From NCBI GenBank assembly GCA_017432445.1, contig JAFRJC010000134.1, positions 1-33,835 of the forward strand: a DNA stretch of 33,835 nt. The letters run 5' to 3'. How positions within the stretch are numbered: position 1 is the first letter of the stretch; each line of letters begins with the position of its first letter. Both the position numbers and the translations under genes were made by a program. Shown here piece after piece: positions 1 to 10,107 of this stretch. The notes under the pieces are model-generated. The model saw only the letters and a program-made list of their open reading frames with translations, was not told the DNA's origin and made no database searches. This DNA comes from Eggerthellaceae bacterium (GTDB taxonomy: Bacteria > Actinomycetota > Coriobacteriia > Coriobacteriales > Eggerthellaceae).

Positions 1-57
1 CAAATCACCGTTTGATGTTGAAGGCTTTCCCGCCATTTCTTCCCATGCATAGCCCAC

Positions 58-95
58 ATTTCAAAGGAGTTAAATCGGTGTTTCGGTTTGCATAA
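58..95 (-). promoter_or_regulatory. GlnR-type operator upstream of asnB
   Basis: On the + strand ATTTC (58-62), GTTAA (69-73), GTTTC (80-84) and CATAA (91-95) follow one another with exactly 6 bases between them. Read on the minus strand the central part is GAAAC-n6-TTAAC-n6-GAAAT, the 11-bp pitch known for actinobacterial GlnR sites (GTnAC and GAAAC half boxes). The same arrangement occurs before amtB and glnN in this window. A TAGAAT at 135-140 could be the -10 element of asnB. GlnR binding is inferred. Confidence 0.65.
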
Positions 96-164
96 CTCTT
101 AAGCAGGCGATTCTTTCGGGCTCGCCACGTTTCATAGAATACCCGAAGGTGAAAAGGGGTCATT

Positions 165-2147
165 ATGTGTGGCATATGCGGCTTTACCGGGGCAAGGGGC
201 GAAGCGCGGGACTACGCGACGTTAAGGGCGATGTGCACCGCGATGGCCCATCGTGGCCCCGATGGCGAGGGACTCTACATCGCCGACGGCATCGCGCTCG
301 GGCATAGGCGGCTATCGCTCATCGATTTGGCGGGCGGTGGCCAGCCCATGGTGCGAGCAACGGACGAGCATGTGGCAGAGGTTTGGACCACGGCTGTTTC
401 CTTCAACCACGTGCGCGGCGAAGCAGCTCAAGTCGTAGACGATGCGACGATTGCACACCCCGTCACCGCGAGGCGCGGACGTTGGTCCATCATCTTCAAC
501 GGCGAAATCTACAACTATTGCGAGTTGCGTAACGAGCTTGTGGAGCTCGGCTTCGAATTTGCAACCGACTCTGACACCGAAGTTCTCCTCGTGGGTTACA
601 TCGCTTGGTCGCAAGAGATTCTGCAACGTGTGCGCGGCATGTTCGCCTTCGCCATCTACGATGCCGACGCGCAAGAGCTGTTCTGCGCACGCGACTTCTT
701 CGGCATCAAGCCCTTCTACTACACGGTGCAGAACGGGCAGTTCGTCTTCGCTTCGGAAATCAAGTCCATCCTGGAACACCCCGCCTACACGCGTGAGCTG
801 AACGAGGAGGCATTGGCTCAATACCTGTGCTTCCAGTTCTCTGCTCTGCCTGAAACATTCTTCAAGGGAGTATTCAAGTTGCCGCAAGGCCATTGCCTAC
901 GCGTGGGTGCCGACGGCATTCCCCAAATTGAGCGCTACTGGAGACCTGAATACAACTTCGACGAAACTCGATCCGAAGCAGACGCCGTCAAGGCGGTCGA
1001 CCGCGCCATGCGTGAGTCGGTACGCTACCACAACGTTGCCGATGTCGAAGTGGGCTCGTTCCTTTCCAGCGGCATCGATTCCAGCTATCTGGCCGCATGC
1101 CTTGCGAAGGAAAACCCCGCCATCAAGACGTTCACCGTGGGCTTCGCTGAATATTCGGGCGAGCGCGACGAGGTGAGCTGGGCGCGTGAGCTTGCCGAAA
1201 AGCTTCAGGTCGAAAACGATTTCAAGCACATCTCCGAGGAGGAATACTGGGAAGTTCTGCCGATTGTGCAATGGCACATGGACGAACCTTCGGCTGATCC
1301 GAGCGCCGTAGCCTTATACTTCGTCGACAAGATTGCTGCACGCCGCGTGAAGGCGGTGCTTTCCGGAGAGGGCGCCGACGAGTTCTTCGGCGGATACCGT
1401 ATCTACCAGGCGCCGCTCGCGAACGAACACGTGCACCTGGTGCCGAAACCGCTTTTGCGTGCCGGCTCGAAGGTGCTCCGCGCCGCTCATCAACGCGGGG
1501 CGAACTACCTGGAGCGCGCGTCGGAAAACGTTGAAGACTGGTATTACACGAACGCGAACACCGTGGCCTTCTCGCCCGAGGAGCGAGACCATCTGTTGAG
1601 CGCCGCCCTTCGAGAGCGTCTAGCTGACCTGCCCACACCCCAACAGCTGACGGCGCCTGTGTATGCCGAGGTTGCCGGATTGGACGACACGACGCGCATG
1701 CAATACGTCGATCTGTGGTTCTGGCTCGTCGGCGACATCCTGCTGAAAACGGACAAGATGTCGATGGCCCATTCGCTCGAATCGCGCGTGCCCTTCCTCG
1801 ACCGAGAGGTCTTCGCGCTTTCTGCCACGATCCCTCCCTCGCAGAAGGTAAGCGAGCATCAGACCAAGATCGTCCTGCGCCAAGCCGCCGAACGTGCCAT
1901 CCCCCACGACTGGGCGCAGAAGGAAAAACTCGGCTTCCCCGTGCCCATTGTGAGTTGGCTACGCGAGGAACGCTACTACGAACGGATAAAACGTGAGTTC
2001 ATAAGCGCGGAAGCCGCACGATTCTTCGATACGCGCGAACTGGTCCATCTACTCGACGAACATCGCACAGGCTCGGTCGACAACTCGCGCCGCATCTGGA
2101 TCGTCTACTCGTTCCTTTTGTGGTACCGGATCTTCTTCGGAAAATGA
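165..2147 (+). CDS. asnB: Asparagine synthase (glutamine-hydrolysing) AsnB
   Basis: AsnB makes asparagine from aspartate, ATP and glutamine-derived ammonia in the cytosol. The 660-residue protein begins Met-Cys, so Cys2 is the N-terminal nucleophile of a class II glutaminase. It carries AHRGPDGEG near residue 30, FNGEIYN near 112, and the synthetase PP-loop LSSGIDSS, with SGEGADEFFGGY further on. Length is normal for the long actinobacterial form. An oddity is about 35 extra residues between QPM (60-62) and the FNGEIYN strand. An AAGGGG ribosome site precedes the ATG. It stands alone and converges on pyrG. A GlnR-type operator lies upstream at 58-95, so nitrogen control is likely. The stop codon lies inside a copy of the gene-end repeat. 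Confidence 0.95.
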   Translation: MCGICGFTGARGEARDYATLRAMCTAMAHRGPDGEGLYIADGIALGHRRLSLIDLAGGGQPMVRATDEHVAEVWTTAVSFNHVRGEAAQVVDDATIAHPVTARRGRWSIIFNGEIYNYCELRNELVELGFEFATDSDTEVLLVGYIAWSQEILQRVRGMFAFAIYDADAQELFCARDFFGIKPFYYTVQNGQFVFASEIKSILEHPAYTRELNEEALAQYLCFQFSALPETFFKGVFKLPQGHCLRVGADGIPQIERYWRPEYNFDETRSEADAVKAVDRAMRESVRYHNVADVEVGSFLSSGIDSSYLAACLAKENPAIKTFTVGFAEYSGERDEVSWARELAEKLQVENDFKHISEEEYWEVLPIVQWHMDEPSADPSAVALYFVDKIAARRVKAVLSGEGADEFFGGYRIYQAPLANEHVHLVPKPLLRAGSKVLRAAHQRGANYLERASENVEDWYYTNANTVAFSPEERDHLLSAALRERLADLPTPQQLTAPVYAEVAGLDDTTRMQYVDLWFWLVGDILLKTDKMSMAHSLESRVPFLDREVFALSATIPPSQKVSEHQTKIVLRQAAERAIPHDWAQKEKLGFPVPIVSWLREERYYERIKREFISAEAARFFDTRELVHLLDEHRTGSVDNSRRIWIVYSFLLWYRIFFGK

Positions 2148-2158
2148 GACAAAGGGGC
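2144..2158. repeat. 15-bp direct repeat, copy 1 (gene-end half element)
   Basis: ATGAGACAAAGGGGC overlaps the asnB stop codon and is identical to 2627-2641. It is the left arm of the hairpin found intact at the pyrG end, but no right arm follows here. Confidence 0.8.
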
Positions 2159-2626
2159 GGGCGGATTCAGAACGAGGCGCCTCCTGCGACTATAACCCGG
2201 CGCTTCCAAAAGGCCAATTCGTGGCGCGTCCTGGCATGCTAATCGCGGTTTAGAGCGGCAAGGGCCCTTCGTGCAGAAAACCCATCGGTATTCGGCAACT
2301 TCCCTCGCTTCTGCACGGTCCGGAAAGGCGATTCGCATGCTAATGCGGTTTCTGTTGGCGAGATTGCCCGCACATTGGGGGGACAGGCGCGCTAAAGGGC
2401 TATTTCTTGCCGAATCGAGCGCCTGCCCGTGCGCGGCCGCGCTCAAGCACGAAAACTTGCCTCCTGCCGCCAAGCATAACCTGGTAGCGCGACGGCCCAT
2501 CTCGAAATAGAGTTCCCCGACATCGCGTCTCATCACGTAGCACCTGACCTGGTAGCACAGCGGCGCTGCGCGAGCAAAGCCCGGCAAATCGTCGACAGAG
2601 GGATTTCTTTCCAGGAAAAACCTCGC
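2148..2626. other. Intergenic region between convergent asnB and pyrG
   Basis: No convincing complete gene was found in these 479 bases. They are bounded by 15-bp direct repeats and contain an internal near-repeat (GCATGCTAATCGCGGTTT at 2234-2251 and GCATGCTAATGCGGTTT at 2335-2351, one base different). On the minus strand two overlapping frames each show a protein-like stretch, described separately as a possible decayed gene. No promoter is obvious. Confidence 0.5.
2234..2351. repeat. Two near-identical 17-18 bp direct repeats
   Basis: The copies at 2234-2251 and 2335-2351 differ only by the presence of one C, and are 101 bp apart. Their meaning is unknown. Confidence 0.6.

Positions 2627-2635
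<9 letters not shown>
2400..2635 (-). pseudogene. Possible decayed small gene (unrecognised)
   Basis: On the minus strand one frame starting near 2635 reads a plausible peptide including CYQVRCYVMRRDVGELYFEM. A second frame continues from about 2500 with RYQVMLGGRRQVFVLERG and stops at 2400-2402. Joined by one frameshift they would give about 78 residues. I do not recognise a family, and no strong ribosome site is seen. This may be chance. Confidence 0.15.
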
Positions 2636-4356
<1,721 letters not shown>

Positions 4357-4456
4357 GAACGGTGACGTGAGCGCTGTGGCGTACAGCCCTTGATTTAACA
4401 AGGCCGCAATCGCCAAGATCGCAAAGCTGGAATGAGCCAAAGGAATGGCGCGAAGT

Positions 4457-4494
4457 TTAATCATTCGGAAACGCGGCGGAAACGACCGCGACAC
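4457..4494 (+). promoter_or_regulatory. GlnR-type operator between pyrG and glnR
   Basis: TTAAT (4457-4461), GAAAC (4468-4472), GAAAC (4479-4483) and GACAC (4490-4494) are each separated by 6 bases. Two perfect GAAAC boxes are flanked by weaker GTnAC-like boxes. It would serve glnR-gltBD (autoregulation), pyrG, or both. Confidence 0.55.
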
Positions 4495-4741
4495 CTTGCT
4501 TCCCTAGACTGGTTCACCAAGATGGTGGCTTATAGCCACGAGCGACTCTTCGTTTCGCTCATATTGGTCAGGGATGTGCTCGCGGTTTGCTCTGGTCAGA
4601 CCGTGTAGCCGAAAGGGCGTTTGAGATTATGGGTTGCGAGTTGCGTCTTCGACTCGTCCTTTTTTCCGCGATGGAGGACATCGCGGGTGTTTCCGTGCGC
4701 TCAACAAGGCAATGGCATACCTCTCGTTCGGAGGCGCGCCG

Positions 4742-5413
4742 ATGAGCAAGAGGGCCCTCTACATAGCTGATTCCCTGGACAATGCGCGCGGCTTCCAACA
4801 GGTGCTCGCAGAACAGGGCGTGGACGTTGCTGCCGGATCGACGATGAAGCTGCGAAGGCTGATGCAGCCAGGAGACGATCGCGACCTGGTCATATTCGAA
4901 GCACGTGGCACGGCATGCGCCTTCCTGGAAGAAGTGGAATCGCTGGCAGAGGAGCGCAGATGCGCCCTTTTGCTCATCGTCGACGAGGTTTCCGTCAGGG
5001 ACCTCCAGCTCCCGACGCTCATCCCTTGCGACTTCGTCATGCATGGCGCAGGGAACGCCGAATGCTCCGCGCGAATACGGCGGTTGTTGGGCGATAGTGG
5101 CGAACATGCCGAAATCAACGTGATCAAACACGACAACATGATCATCAACCTGGATACCTACCAGGTGACGGTCGCGGGAGAGCCCGTGGACTTCACGTAC
5201 CTTGAATACGCTCTTCTCTCGTTTCTCGTACGGCATCCCAAGCACACCTTCTCACGCGATGTGCTCTTGCAGCGCGTGTGGGGCTTCGATTATTACGGCG
5301 GTTCTCGCACCGTCGACGTGCACGTGCGAAGGATACGGTCGAAAATCGGTCCCGAACTGGCGCAACGTTTGGAAACAGTGCGCGGTGTGGGCTACCTTTG
5401 GAATTCCGATTAG
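4742..5413 (+). CDS. glnR: Orphan OmpR-family regulator, GlnR type
   Basis: This is a probable global nitrogen regulator acting on DNA. The 223-residue protein has an N-terminal receiver-like fold (about 1-110) and a C-terminal winged helix (about 125-220). The latter contains FTYLEYALLSFL, VWGFDYYGGSRTVDVHVRR and TVRGVGYLW, the signature of actinobacterial GlnR. The receiver is degenerate: the phosphorylated Asp is Glu53 in DLVIFE, only one Asp (Asp10) remains of the usual acidic pair, and the usual KP motif is missing. No kinase gene is near. Phosphorylation-independent action is inferred. ATG 4742 was chosen for GGAGG at 4730-4734. The stop lies 8 bases before gltB, so the two are probably cotranscribed. 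A related response regulator that is not GlnR remains possible. Confidence 0.82.
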   Translation: MSKRALYIADSLDNARGFQQVLAEQGVDVAAGSTMKLRRLMQPGDDRDLVIFEARGTACAFLEEVESLAEERRCALLLIVDEVSVRDLQLPTLIPCDFVMHGAGNAECSARIRRLLGDSGEHAEINVIKHDNMIINLDTYQVTVAGEPVDFTYLEYALLSFLVRHPKHTFSRDVLLQRVWGFDYYGGSRTVDVHVRRIRSKIGPELAQRLETVRGVGYLWNSD

Positions 5414-5421
5414 GGGGCAAC

Positions 5422-8400
5422 ATGACGCAGAGGACGACAAGCAGACCGACTGGGACGGGTTTGTACCGTGCCGAGTTCGAGCACGACGCCTGCGGCATCG
5501 GCGCATTGGCTCAGCTGAAGGGCAGGCGATCCCATCAGATGATCGACGACGCGCTCTCGGTTCTGGTGAACCTCGAGCACCGCGGCGGCGTGGGGCTGGA
5601 GAAGAACACGGGCGACGGCGCGGGAATCCTGTTCCAAGTGCCTCACCGTTTCTTCCGCAAGGAAGCGCAGAAGTGCGGGCACCTGCTTCCCGCCGAGGGC
5701 GATTACGGCGTGGCGATGCTGTTCCTCCCGCGCGACGAACAGGGCGTCGCCTGCGGAATCCGCCTGTTCGAGGAGGGATGTGCCCGGAACGGCGTACCCC
5801 TGCTGTTCTGGCGTGATGTGCCAATCGATCCGCATGACCTCGGCGAGACGGCTCGCGATTGCATGCCGACCATCAAGCAGGCCTTCTTGGGCCGCCCCGA
5901 CGACGTGCCCGCTGGCGAGCGCTTCGAGCGTCGGCTGTACGTGTGTCGGCGCATGATCGAGAAGACGGCCGATGCCGATCCAGGGCTTGAAGGGCGAATC
6001 TTCTACATCTGCTCGATGAGCTCGCGCACCATCGTGTACAAAGGCATGCTCGTTTCAACGCAGATGAGACGTTTCTTCCGCGACTTGAACGACGCTTCGA
6101 CGGAGACGGCGATAGCGCTCGTGCACTCGCGCTATTCCACGAACACCACCCCGAGCTGGGAGCGCGCCCACCCCAATCGCTACATCGTCCACAACGGCGA
6201 GATCAACACGCTGCGCTGCAACGTCAGCTGGACGCACGCCCGCGAGTCCAACCTGTACTCGCCGGTCATGGGCGAGGACCTGGAAAAGGTCCTGCCCATC
6301 TTGAACGGTGAGGGATCTGATTCGGCGATGCTGGACAACCTGCTCGAGTTCATCTCGATGAACGGGCGCGGACTTGCGCGCGCGGTGTCGATGGTGCTGC
6401 CCGAACCGTGGGATAACAACGGCAACCTTTCCGACAAGCGCCGCGCATGGGATGCATACCAGTCCATGCTCACCGAGGCATGGGATGGCCCGGCGGCCAT
6501 CGCGTTTTCCGATGGGCGCATCACCGGCGCGACCATCGACCGCAACGGCCTGCGCCCCGCACGTTATTACGTGACCTCCGACGACCGCCTGATCCTGTCG
6601 AGCGAGGTCGGGGTGCTCGACGTGGATCCCGCCGCAGTGCTCATCTCCGGCAGCCTGGGACCAGGGCAGATGCTGCTCGTCGATCCTGAACAGGGACGCG
6701 TGCTATTTGACGACGAAATCAAGGACGCGTTTGCCAACGAGAAGCCCTACCGCAGCTGGATAGACGCCGAGATGCTGACGTTGGGCAATCTGGTGGAAGA
6801 TCTGGATGTGCCGGAGAACGCGTCTCCAGCACATCATCTAACCTACCCCGACGCCGGCATCCCGATACACGAACGCCAAGCAGAGCACGGATACTTCTTC
6901 GACGACATCGAGGAAGCCATCATCCCCTTGGCGCGAAACGGGGCCGTACCCCTGGCGTCAATGGGCGTCGACACGCCGCTGGCATGCCTTTCGGAACATC
7001 CTCGCAGTTTCTTCGATTACTTCCATCAGCTGTTTGCCCAAGTCACAAACCCGCCAATCGACGCATTGCGCGAATCGTTCATCACGTCGACGTTGCTGTA
7101 CGTGGGAAACCATGGAAACCTCCTGGAAGACGCGCGTGCGAATTGCCGGCTCGTGCGGCTCGACACGCCCTTGCTCGACCAGGCGGGCTTCGATGCGCTC
7201 GCCCACATCGGACGCCACGGATTCAAGTCGGCGGTCCTTCGCGCCGTCTACCCCGCACAAGGGGGCGCAGGCTCGCTCGACAAGAGCTTGGAGCTGCTGC
7301 TCAAACAAGCAGAAGATGCAGTTCATGACGGAACCGACCTCATCGTCATTTCCGATCGTGCGGGTGAAGGCGAAATCCCCATCCCGTCGCTTCTCGCTGT
7401 GGCTGCGGTGCACAACCGCCTGTTGCGAACCGGTTTGCGCACGCATGCCGACATCATCGTGGAAACCGGCGACGCATTGAGCCCCCACGACTTCGCTGCA
7501 CTCGTCGGCTTCTCGGCCTCGGGCGTGTTCCCTTACCTCGCGCATGACACAATCCGGGACCTGTGCGAACGTGGCGCCATCGCGCTCGATGCCAACCAGG
7601 CCATTCACAACTACAACCGTGCAGTGGTCGCGGGCATCGTGTCCATCATGTCCAAGATGGGCATCTCGACCATGCAGGGCTACCACGCCGCGCAAGTGTT
7701 CGAAGCTGTGGGCCTTTCTGCCAAGCTCGTCGACGAGCATTTCGCAGGAACCGTGAGCCGTATTGGCGGTCTGGGAATCGGCGATTTGCAGCGCGAATGC
7801 GACGAGCGCCATGCCCAGGCCCTAGCCCTCAAGACGAGCCCTTCGCCTGACCAACTGCCCAGTTCGGGAATTACCTCGTGGCGCCCCATCGGAGGCGAAG
7901 AGCACCTCATCAACCCAGTAACGATCAACCTGTTGCAACGGGCGGTTCGCGAGAACGATCCGGACCTGTTCGAGAAGTACAGCGATTCGGTCCACGTGCC
8001 AGGCCGTACCATCATGCTGCGGGACCTGCTGTGCCTTTCGCCTGTCGGCAATCCCCTACCACTGAGCGAGATCGAGCCTGCCAGCGAGATCGTGAAGCGG
8101 TTCAACACAGGGGCGATGAGTTACGGTTCCATCTCGCAGGAGGCACACGAGTGCTTGGCCATCGCCATGAACCGCATCCACGGCCGCTCGAACAGCGGAG
8201 AGGGCGGCGAGGATCCCGCCCGCGAAACATTGCTCCCGAACGGCGACAGCAGGCGGTCTGCCATCAAGCAAATTGCATCGGGGCGCTTCGGCGTGACGAG
8301 CCGCTACCTCGTGAGCGCCGATGAAATCCAGATCAAGATGGCCCAAGGCGCCAAGCCAGGCGAGGGCGGCCATCTGCCGGGCGGCAAGGTGTGGCCGTGG

Positions 8401-10053
8401 ATTGCCCGCGCACGTCGCTGCACACCAGGTGTAGGCCTCATTTCGCCGCCTCCGCATCACGACATCTACTCCATCGAGGATCTTGCCGAAGTTATCTTCG
8501 ATATGAAGAACGCCAACCCTAAAGCCCGTGTATCGGTGAAACTCGTAGCAGAAGCGGGTGTTGGCACCATCGCAACAGGCGTGGCTAAGGGCGGCGCGCA
8601 CAAAATTCTGATCTCGGGATCGAACGGTGGAACGGGAGCAGCGCCCCGCGATTCCATTTACCATGCGGGCCTACCGCTTGAGCTGGGCTTGGCCGAAACC
8701 CAGCAGACGCTGTTGCGAAATGGCCTGCGTTCGCGCGTGGTGCTGGAAGCAGACGGCAAGCTGATGGACGGACGCGATGTGGCCATCGCCTGCCTCCTCG
8801 GAGCCGAGGAATTCGGATTTGCCACTATGCCCCTGATTGCGATGGGTTGCCTCATGCAGCGCGACTGCCAGCAGGACACGTGCCCGGTGGGAATCGCCAC
8901 GCAGAATTGCAAGCTTCGCAATCGCTTCTGCGGCAAGCCCGAATACGTCGTGAATTTCATGATGATGGTTGCCGAGCAGTTGCGGCAAATCATGGCTGAC
9001 CTGGGTTTCGCAACCGTCGAAGACATGGTTGGACATACCGAATGCCTGTATCAGCGCCCCTATGTGAGGAGCTGGAAGGCCCGGTTGGTCGACCTTTCCG
9101 ACCTGCTCGTTGTAGCGCAAGCCGAATACGGGCGCTCGATTCCCGGGGCGAACTGCCCCCATTCGCTCGAGTCCTGCGCACCCGAGAACACACTGCCTCA
9201 AACGCTCGATGCCACGCTCCTCGTGCCCTACACGAGCGATGCGCGCAGCTCGTTGGCAACCCAGCGCTTCCATGTCGACATCGCCAACGTCAACCGTTGC
9301 GTAGGAACAATGCTCGGCTCGACGGTGACGCAACGACACGCCGAGGGGCTCCCCGATGGATCGCTCACCATCAACTGCTCTGGATCGGGAGGCGTGAGCT
9401 TCGGGGCGTTCCTGCCCGCCGGCATCACGCTCAACATCGAGGGCGAGGCGAACGACTTCTTCGGCAAGGGCCTTTCGGGCGGCATCGTGACGGTCGCGCC
9501 CGACCGCACGTCCACGTTCAGGCCCGAGGAGAACATCGTGGCGGGCAACGTCGCGTTCTATGGAGCGACAGGCGGCCGCGGGTTCGTGAACGGCCTGGCC
9601 GGCCAGCGCTTCGCGGTGCGCAACTCGGGCGCCACGCTTGTCGTTGAGGGCGTGGGAAACAACGGCTGCGAGTACATGACCGGTGGCGTGGTGCTCGTCC
9701 TGGGCGAGGTGGGGTTGAACTTCGCCGCAGGCATGAGCGGCGGCATCGCCTACATCTACGACGCCGAGCACACGCTGGAGGATCGTTGCAATCGCGAAAT
9801 GGTCGACTTGATGGCGCCCAACCGCGATGAGCTGGATTTCGTGCGACGGCTGATAGACGAGCATGCCCAGCGGACGGGCAGCCCTTTGGGCGTAAAGCTG
9901 CTCTACCAATTCGGCGACATCTGCCAGAACTTCGTGAAAGTCGTGCCGCGCGAATATGCGCAGATGATAGCTCTGACCGAGAAACTCGAGGCAGCTGGAT
10001 GCACGCACGACGAGGCCGTGGAGAAGGCTTTCGAGGAATTGCAAAACGCATGA
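5422..10053 (+). CDS. gltB: Glutamate synthase large subunit GltB
   Basis: GltB transfers the amide of glutamine to 2-oxoglutarate, giving two glutamates, with electrons supplied through GltD. The 1543-residue protein has an N-terminal class II glutaminase whose nucleophile Cys24 (HDACGIG) follows a 23-residue propeptide. A central domain follows, then the FMN domain (GGSNGGTGAAPRDS). The 3Fe-4S cysteines are visible in CLMQRDCQQDTC. The C-terminal glycine-rich beta helix includes GGRGFVNG. The length is that of the bacterial NADPH enzyme. ATG 5422 was chosen because it gives the normal short propeptide; the frame is open further upstream over glnR. It is the middle gene of glnR-gltB-gltD. 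Confidence 0.97.
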   Translation: MTQRTTSRPTGTGLYRAEFEHDACGIGALAQLKGRRSHQMIDDALSVLVNLEHRGGVGLEKNTGDGAGILFQVPHRFFRKEAQKCGHLLPAEGDYGVAMLFLPRDEQGVACGIRLFEEGCARNGVPLLFWRDVPIDPHDLGETARDCMPTIKQAFLGRPDDVPAGERFERRLYVCRRMIEKTADADPGLEGRIFYICSMSSRTIVYKGMLVSTQMRRFFRDLNDASTETAIALVHSRYSTNTTPSWERAHPNRYIVHNGEINTLRCNVSWTHARESNLYSPVMGEDLEKVLPILNGEGSDSAMLDNLLEFISMNGRGLARAVSMVLPEPWDNNGNLSDKRRAWDAYQSMLTEAWDGPAAIAFSDGRITGATIDRNGLRPARYYVTSDDRLILSSEVGVLDVDPAAVLISGSLGPGQMLLVDPEQGRVLFDDEIKDAFANEKPYRSWIDAEMLTLGNLVEDLDVPENASPAHHLTYPDAGIPIHERQAEHGYFFDDIEEAIIPLARNGAVPLASMGVDTPLACLSEHPRSFFDYFHQLFAQVTNPPIDALRESFITSTLLYVGNHGNLLEDARANCRLVRLDTPLLDQAGFDALAHIGRHGFKSAVLRAVYPAQGGAGSLDKSLELLLKQAEDAVHDGTDLIVISDRAGEGEIPIPSLLAVAAVHNRLLRTGLRTHADIIVETGDALSPHDFAALVGFSASGVFPYLAHDTIRDLCERGAIALDANQAIHNYNRAVVAGIVSIMSKMGISTMQGYHAAQVFEAVGLSAKLVDEHFAGTVSRIGGLGIGDLQRECDERHAQALALKTSPSPDQLPSSGITSWRPIGGEEHLINPVTINLLQRAVRENDPDLFEKYSDSVHVPGRTIMLRDLLCLSPVGNPLPLSEIEPASEIVKRFNTGAMSYGSISQEAHECLAIAMNRIHGRSNSGEGGEDPARETLLPNGDSRRSAIKQIASGRFGVTSRYLVSADEIQIKMAQGAKPGEGGHLPGGKVWPWIARARRCTPGVGLISPPPHHDIYSIEDLAEVIFDMKNANPKARVSVKLVAEAGVGTIATGVAKGGAHKILISGSNGGTGAAPRDSIYHAGLPLELGLAETQQTLLRNGLRSRVVLEADGKLMDGRDVAIACLLGAEEFGFATMPLIAMGCLMQRDCQQDTCPVGIATQNCKLRNRFCGKPEYVVNFMMMVAEQLRQIMADLGFATVEDMVGHTECLYQRPYVRSWKARLVDLSDLLVVAQAEYGRSIPGANCPHSLESCAPENTLPQTLDATLLVPYTSDARSSLATQRFHVDIANVNRCVGTMLGSTVTQRHAEGLPDGSLTINCSGSGGVSFGAFLPAGITLNIEGEANDFFGKGLSGGIVTVAPDRTSTFRPEENIVAGNVAFYGATGGRGFVNGLAGQRFAVRNSGATLVVEGVGNNGCEYMTGGVVLVLGEVGLNFAAGMSGGIAYIYDAEHTLEDRCNREMVDLMAPNRDELDFVRRLIDEHAQRTGSPLGVKLLYQFGDICQNFVKVVPREYAQMIALTEKLEAAGCTHDEAVEKAFEELQNA

Positions 10054-10082
10054 TGAATCGGGGAAACGCTCTCTGACTCATT
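10053..10082. repeat. Degenerate gene-end palindrome between gltB and gltD
   Basis: ATGAATCGGGG facing CTCTGACTCAT is a weak version of the palindrome seen at other gene ends here. It starts inside the gltB stop codon. Pairing is poor, so strong termination is doubtful. Confidence 0.4.
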
Positions 10083-10107
10083 GCAACGCGCGAGATGGAA
10101 GGCGATT

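Noticed and set aside
8671..10044. A 457-codon open frame antisense to gltB
   Set aside because: It is a shadow of the FMN and beta-helix region of gltB, with low-complexity composition.
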